NCBI GenBank assembly: GCA_944319925.1
Contig: CALUFQ010000003.1
Span: forward strand, 1 to 64,000
Source of the DNA: an uncultured Paraprevotella sp.
GTDB lineage: Bacteria; Bacteroidota; Bacteroidia; Bacteroidales; Bacteroidaceae
Direction: 5' to 3'
DNA length: 64,000 nucleotides
Of the stretch, positions 61,941 to 64,000 are shown piece after piece. The notes under the pieces were generated by a model that was not told the origin of the DNA, did no database searches, and saw only the letters and a list, made by a program, of their open reading frames with translations. Every line of letters begins with the position of its first letter. Within the stretch, counting starts at the first letter, position 1. A program made the translations under genes and the position numbers.

Positions 61941-62931
61941 CATTTTGGGATGGTTGTTCGTGTGGTGCGGGTGCGTGGTTTTGCTTTCGGCTTGTTATTA
62001 CCAAAAGCCCGACTATTCCGACGAGTGGGACTTGACGGAGAGTCGGAAAGACTCGTTGGATTTTGAGGCGACGCACCACTATACGGAGAACTTCAATTTT
62101 CTGTTGGTGGGCGACAGCCTTTGCCTGCAATCTTCCCATCCTTATCACAATCCGGGACGGGCGGATGCGGGTGCCGATAGTGTGACGGTGTTCGGAGACG
62201 ACCGGTTGGTGGTGGCCGACATCATGATTGTGCCGGAAGATTCGGTGGATTCGGTGTGGGTGAAGGTGGCACGCGACCAATACACGATGGGCTGGGTGCG
62301 TGAGTCGGATTTGCTGTCGGAGGCCATTCCCGATGATTCCATCTCTTATTTTATCCATACGTTCAGCGACACCCATCTGATTTGGTTTATAGCCCTTTTG
62401 GCGGCCTTGTCGGTGGTTTATTTGGTGCGTCGCATGCGACGGAAACGTTTCCATGTCGTGCATTTCGATGATGTGGGAAGCTGCTATCCCACGTTGCTTT
62501 GCCTCACGCTTTCCGGTGCGGCAACGCTTTATGCCAGTATGCAGAATTTTGTGCCGGACACATGGATGGAGTTTTATTACCATCCGACGTTGAATCCGTT
62601 TGGTTTGCCGTTCATCCTTGGGCTTTTTGTGGCTTCCGTGTGGCTGATTGTCATTTTGGCCATTGCTTCGGTGGAAGATGTGTGCCGCCAGTTGCCTTTG
62701 TCGGAGGCTTTGCTTTATTTGTTCTCCTTGTTGGGCGTTTGTGTGGTGTGCTACCTGTTCTTTTCCTTTGCCACATTATGTTATGTGGGCTATCCCTGCC
62801 TGTTGGTTTACGCGTGGTGGGCCTTGTGGCGTTATTTCCGCTATGCCCGTTGCCCATACGTGTGCGGTCGTTGCGGGGCGAAGCTCCGTGCCAAGGGGCG
62901 TTGTCCGCGTTGCGGGGCATGGAACGAATAG
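61930..62931 (+). CDS. Membrane lipoprotein with SH3-like domain and C-terminal zinc ribbon
   Basis: A 333-residue protein. A lipobox-like LLSAC (Cys22) ends the N-terminal segment; a small SH3b-like domain follows (VWVKVARDQYTMGWVRESDL), then four or so membrane segments (about 145-310) and a terminal zinc ribbon, CGRCGAKLRAKGRCPRCG. The ribbon would face the cytosol, so the topology is unusual for a lipoprotein, and the Cys may not be lipidated. ATG at 61924 is an alternative start. It overlaps the U32 gene by 11 bp. Function unknown. Confidence 0.75.
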   Translation: MRNSILGWLFVWCGCVVLLSACYYQKPDYSDEWDLTESRKDSLDFEATHHYTENFNFLLVGDSLCLQSSHPYHNPGRADAGADSVTVFGDDRLVVADIMIVPEDSVDSVWVKVARDQYTMGWVRESDLLSEAIPDDSISYFIHTFSDTHLIWFIALLAALSVVYLVRRMRRKRFHVVHFDDVGSCYPTLLCLTLSGAATLYASMQNFVPDTWMEFYYHPTLNPFGLPFILGLFVASVWLIVILAIASVEDVCRQLPLSEALLYLFSLLGVCVVCYLFFSFATLCYVGYPCLLVYAWWALWRYFRYARCPYVCGRCGAKLRAKGRCPRCGAWNE

Positions 62932-63193
62932 CCGTCCTTTTTCTGGCTTTTATGCTTTGCACGGAGTGAATTTGTATAAAATGTGTAGATGATATCCACG
63001 TTGATTACCGCCAATGAAGTGGTGGTGAGGGGGTGTTAGCCAGTCCTTTGCGGCGGTTATTCACAAATTGCTGGTGAAGAATGAAACTTTTAGCCTTGCT
63101 GGGTTGTACGTCTTTTGGAATGGTTTTGAAAAACAGATTTCTATGTTTCTATGGCAAGGTTCTCAGGAAACTTCTTGTTCCTTCCGTTGGTCA
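62932..63193. other. Gene-free gap before the methyltransferase
   Basis: No gene, promoter consensus or strong stem recognised. It marks the boundary between the local genes and the AT-richer methyltransferase. Confidence 0.4.
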
Positions 63194-64000
63194 TCAAAAA
63201 GGTAATCCGTAATCGTTTGGAAAGTCTTCGCAAACGATCTGCCGAGATGGTATATAAGCCATATCTTTGATTTTTCCGCAATATGTCGTTCGCAAGTCGC
63301 TATCATTGATTTCCTCTCTGCGTGCTTTGCTTAGAGCCAAGAAGTCACCATCTTGTTCAATACCCAGAAAACGTCTCCCTGTCAGTGAGGCGGCAATCCC
63401 CGTTGTGCTACTCCCTGCAAATGGATCAAGTATCCATGAATTAGGTTCAGTCGATGCAAGGATTATCCGGACTAACAGACTTAGTGGCTTTTGTGTAGGA
63501 TGCTTTCCGCAAGACTTTTCCCAACGGGCGATAGCCGGCAATTGCCATACATCCGTCATCTGTTTTCCTCCATTGATGAGTTTCATCAATTCGTAATTGT
63601 AATAGTGGGGCTTAGTTTTGCATTTCCTCGCCCAAATTACGAACTCCGTGCTGTATGTGAAAAAACGGCAAGATATATTTGGCGGAGGATTGGTTTTTGC
63701 CCATGTGATGACATTAAGAATCCTGAAGCCCAACTGTTGCAAGGCGTTGGCTACGGAAAAGATGTTGTGATATGTACCGCTTATCCATATTGTTCCATTC
63801 TCCTTTAGCTTTTCCCTGCATAGGGAAATCCACTGTAAATTGAATGCATTTACAGAATCTATGGTTCCACCTTTGTCCCATTCACCTTTATTCACACTGA
63901 CGATTTTACCGCTTTGAACGCTGATGCCATTATTACTTAGAAAATAAGGTGGGTCTGCAAATATCATGTCAAACTTGAAGCTGAAAAGGGGAAGCAATTT
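63194..64000 (-). CDS. Site-specific DNA methyltransferase, 5' end beyond the window
   Basis: The 267 C-terminal residues of an amino-methyltransferase. The catalytic motif DPPY is in FADPPYFLSNNGISVQ, ahead of the cofactor motif DPFAGSSTTGIAA, giving beta-class order; GKHPTQKPLSLLVRII is also typical. Such enzymes make N6-methyladenine (or N4-methylcytosine). The segment ISVQSGKIVSVNKGEWDKGG resembles that of HindIII-type methyltransferases. Codon use is AT-richer than in the genes before it, suggesting transfer, and a restriction partner may lie to the right. The N-terminus is cut by the window edge. Confidence 0.88.
   Translation of the reverse strand, partial: KLLPLFSFKFDMIFADPPYFLSNNGISVQSGKIVSVNKGEWDKGGTIDSVNAFNLQWISLCREKLKENGTIWISGTYHNIFSVANALQQLGFRILNVITWAKTNPPPNISCRFFTYSTEFVIWARKCKTKPHYYNYELMKLINGGKQMTDVWQLPAIARWEKSCGKHPTQKPLSLLVRIILASTEPNSWILDPFAGSSTTGIAASLTGRRFLGIEQDGDFLALSKARREEINDSDLRTTYCGKIKDMAYIPSRQIVCEDFPNDYGLPF

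Noticed and set aside
1..64000. CRISPR arrays, tRNA and rRNA genes
   Set aside because: Looked for regular spaced repeats and tRNA-like cloverleaf or rRNA segments by eye; none recognised. A tool such as tRNAscan could still find a missed one.

Overview
The window looks like a chromosomal segment of a Bacteroidota bacterium, most likely order Bacteroidales. Evidence: many genes are preceded by the Bacteroides-type promoter (TTG, 19-21 bases, TAnnTTTG). Family content is typical of the order: DUF3467, DUF3256, DUF5689, a TonB-dependent receptor without periplasmic-permease partners, the lipoprotein Omp85 TamL with TamB, and many lipoproteins with a Cys plus acidic lipobox. Base composition is fairly GC-rich for the order. 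I cannot fix the genus from sequence alone.

Layout. 1-800 is repeat-rich and holds two nested miniature mobile elements. 807-2854 has a membrane MORN-repeat protein divergent from a DUF3467 gene. 2961-21178 is one long + strand translation block: rpsL-rpsG-fusA, then the S10, spc and alpha gene sets with secY, map, infA, rpsD, rpoA and rplQ, closed by a strong intrinsic terminator. 21243-22764 has a DUF3256 exported protein and convergent rpmE (L31).

22899-30566 is a cell-envelope cluster combining a TonB receptor, two OB-fold-type lipoproteins, a beta-beta-alpha nuclease lipoprotein and a divergent secreted EEP-family phosphodiesterase. I read it as a candidate system for capturing and degrading extracellular nucleic acid. 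Class II fructose-bisphosphate aldolase follows. 32329-36920 is the most striking locus: a 1101-residue coiled-coil surface lipoprotein, a 161-bp segment bounded by perfect 21-bp inverted repeats and containing an outward promoter, and a tyrosine recombinase whose 3' end runs through one repeat. This has all the parts of an invertible ON/OFF promoter, currently in the orientation that does not read the lipoprotein.

37342-46602 holds a sugar-nucleotidyltransferase, tamL-tamB (outer-membrane assembly) and a lipoprotein peptidyl-prolyl isomerase. 46603-47706 is gene-free and full of palindromes and a second copy of the repeat seen at the left edge. 47707-62931 holds an ExoX-C-type protein with no normal start codon, a coiled-coil membrane protein, a TolC-HlyD-two-permease exporter operon, an ABC-F ATPase, an M13 peptidase, metA, a U32 protein and a zinc-ribbon membrane lipoprotein. 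The right edge cuts a DNA methyltransferase whose composition differs from its neighbours. No tRNA, rRNA or CRISPR array was recognised.
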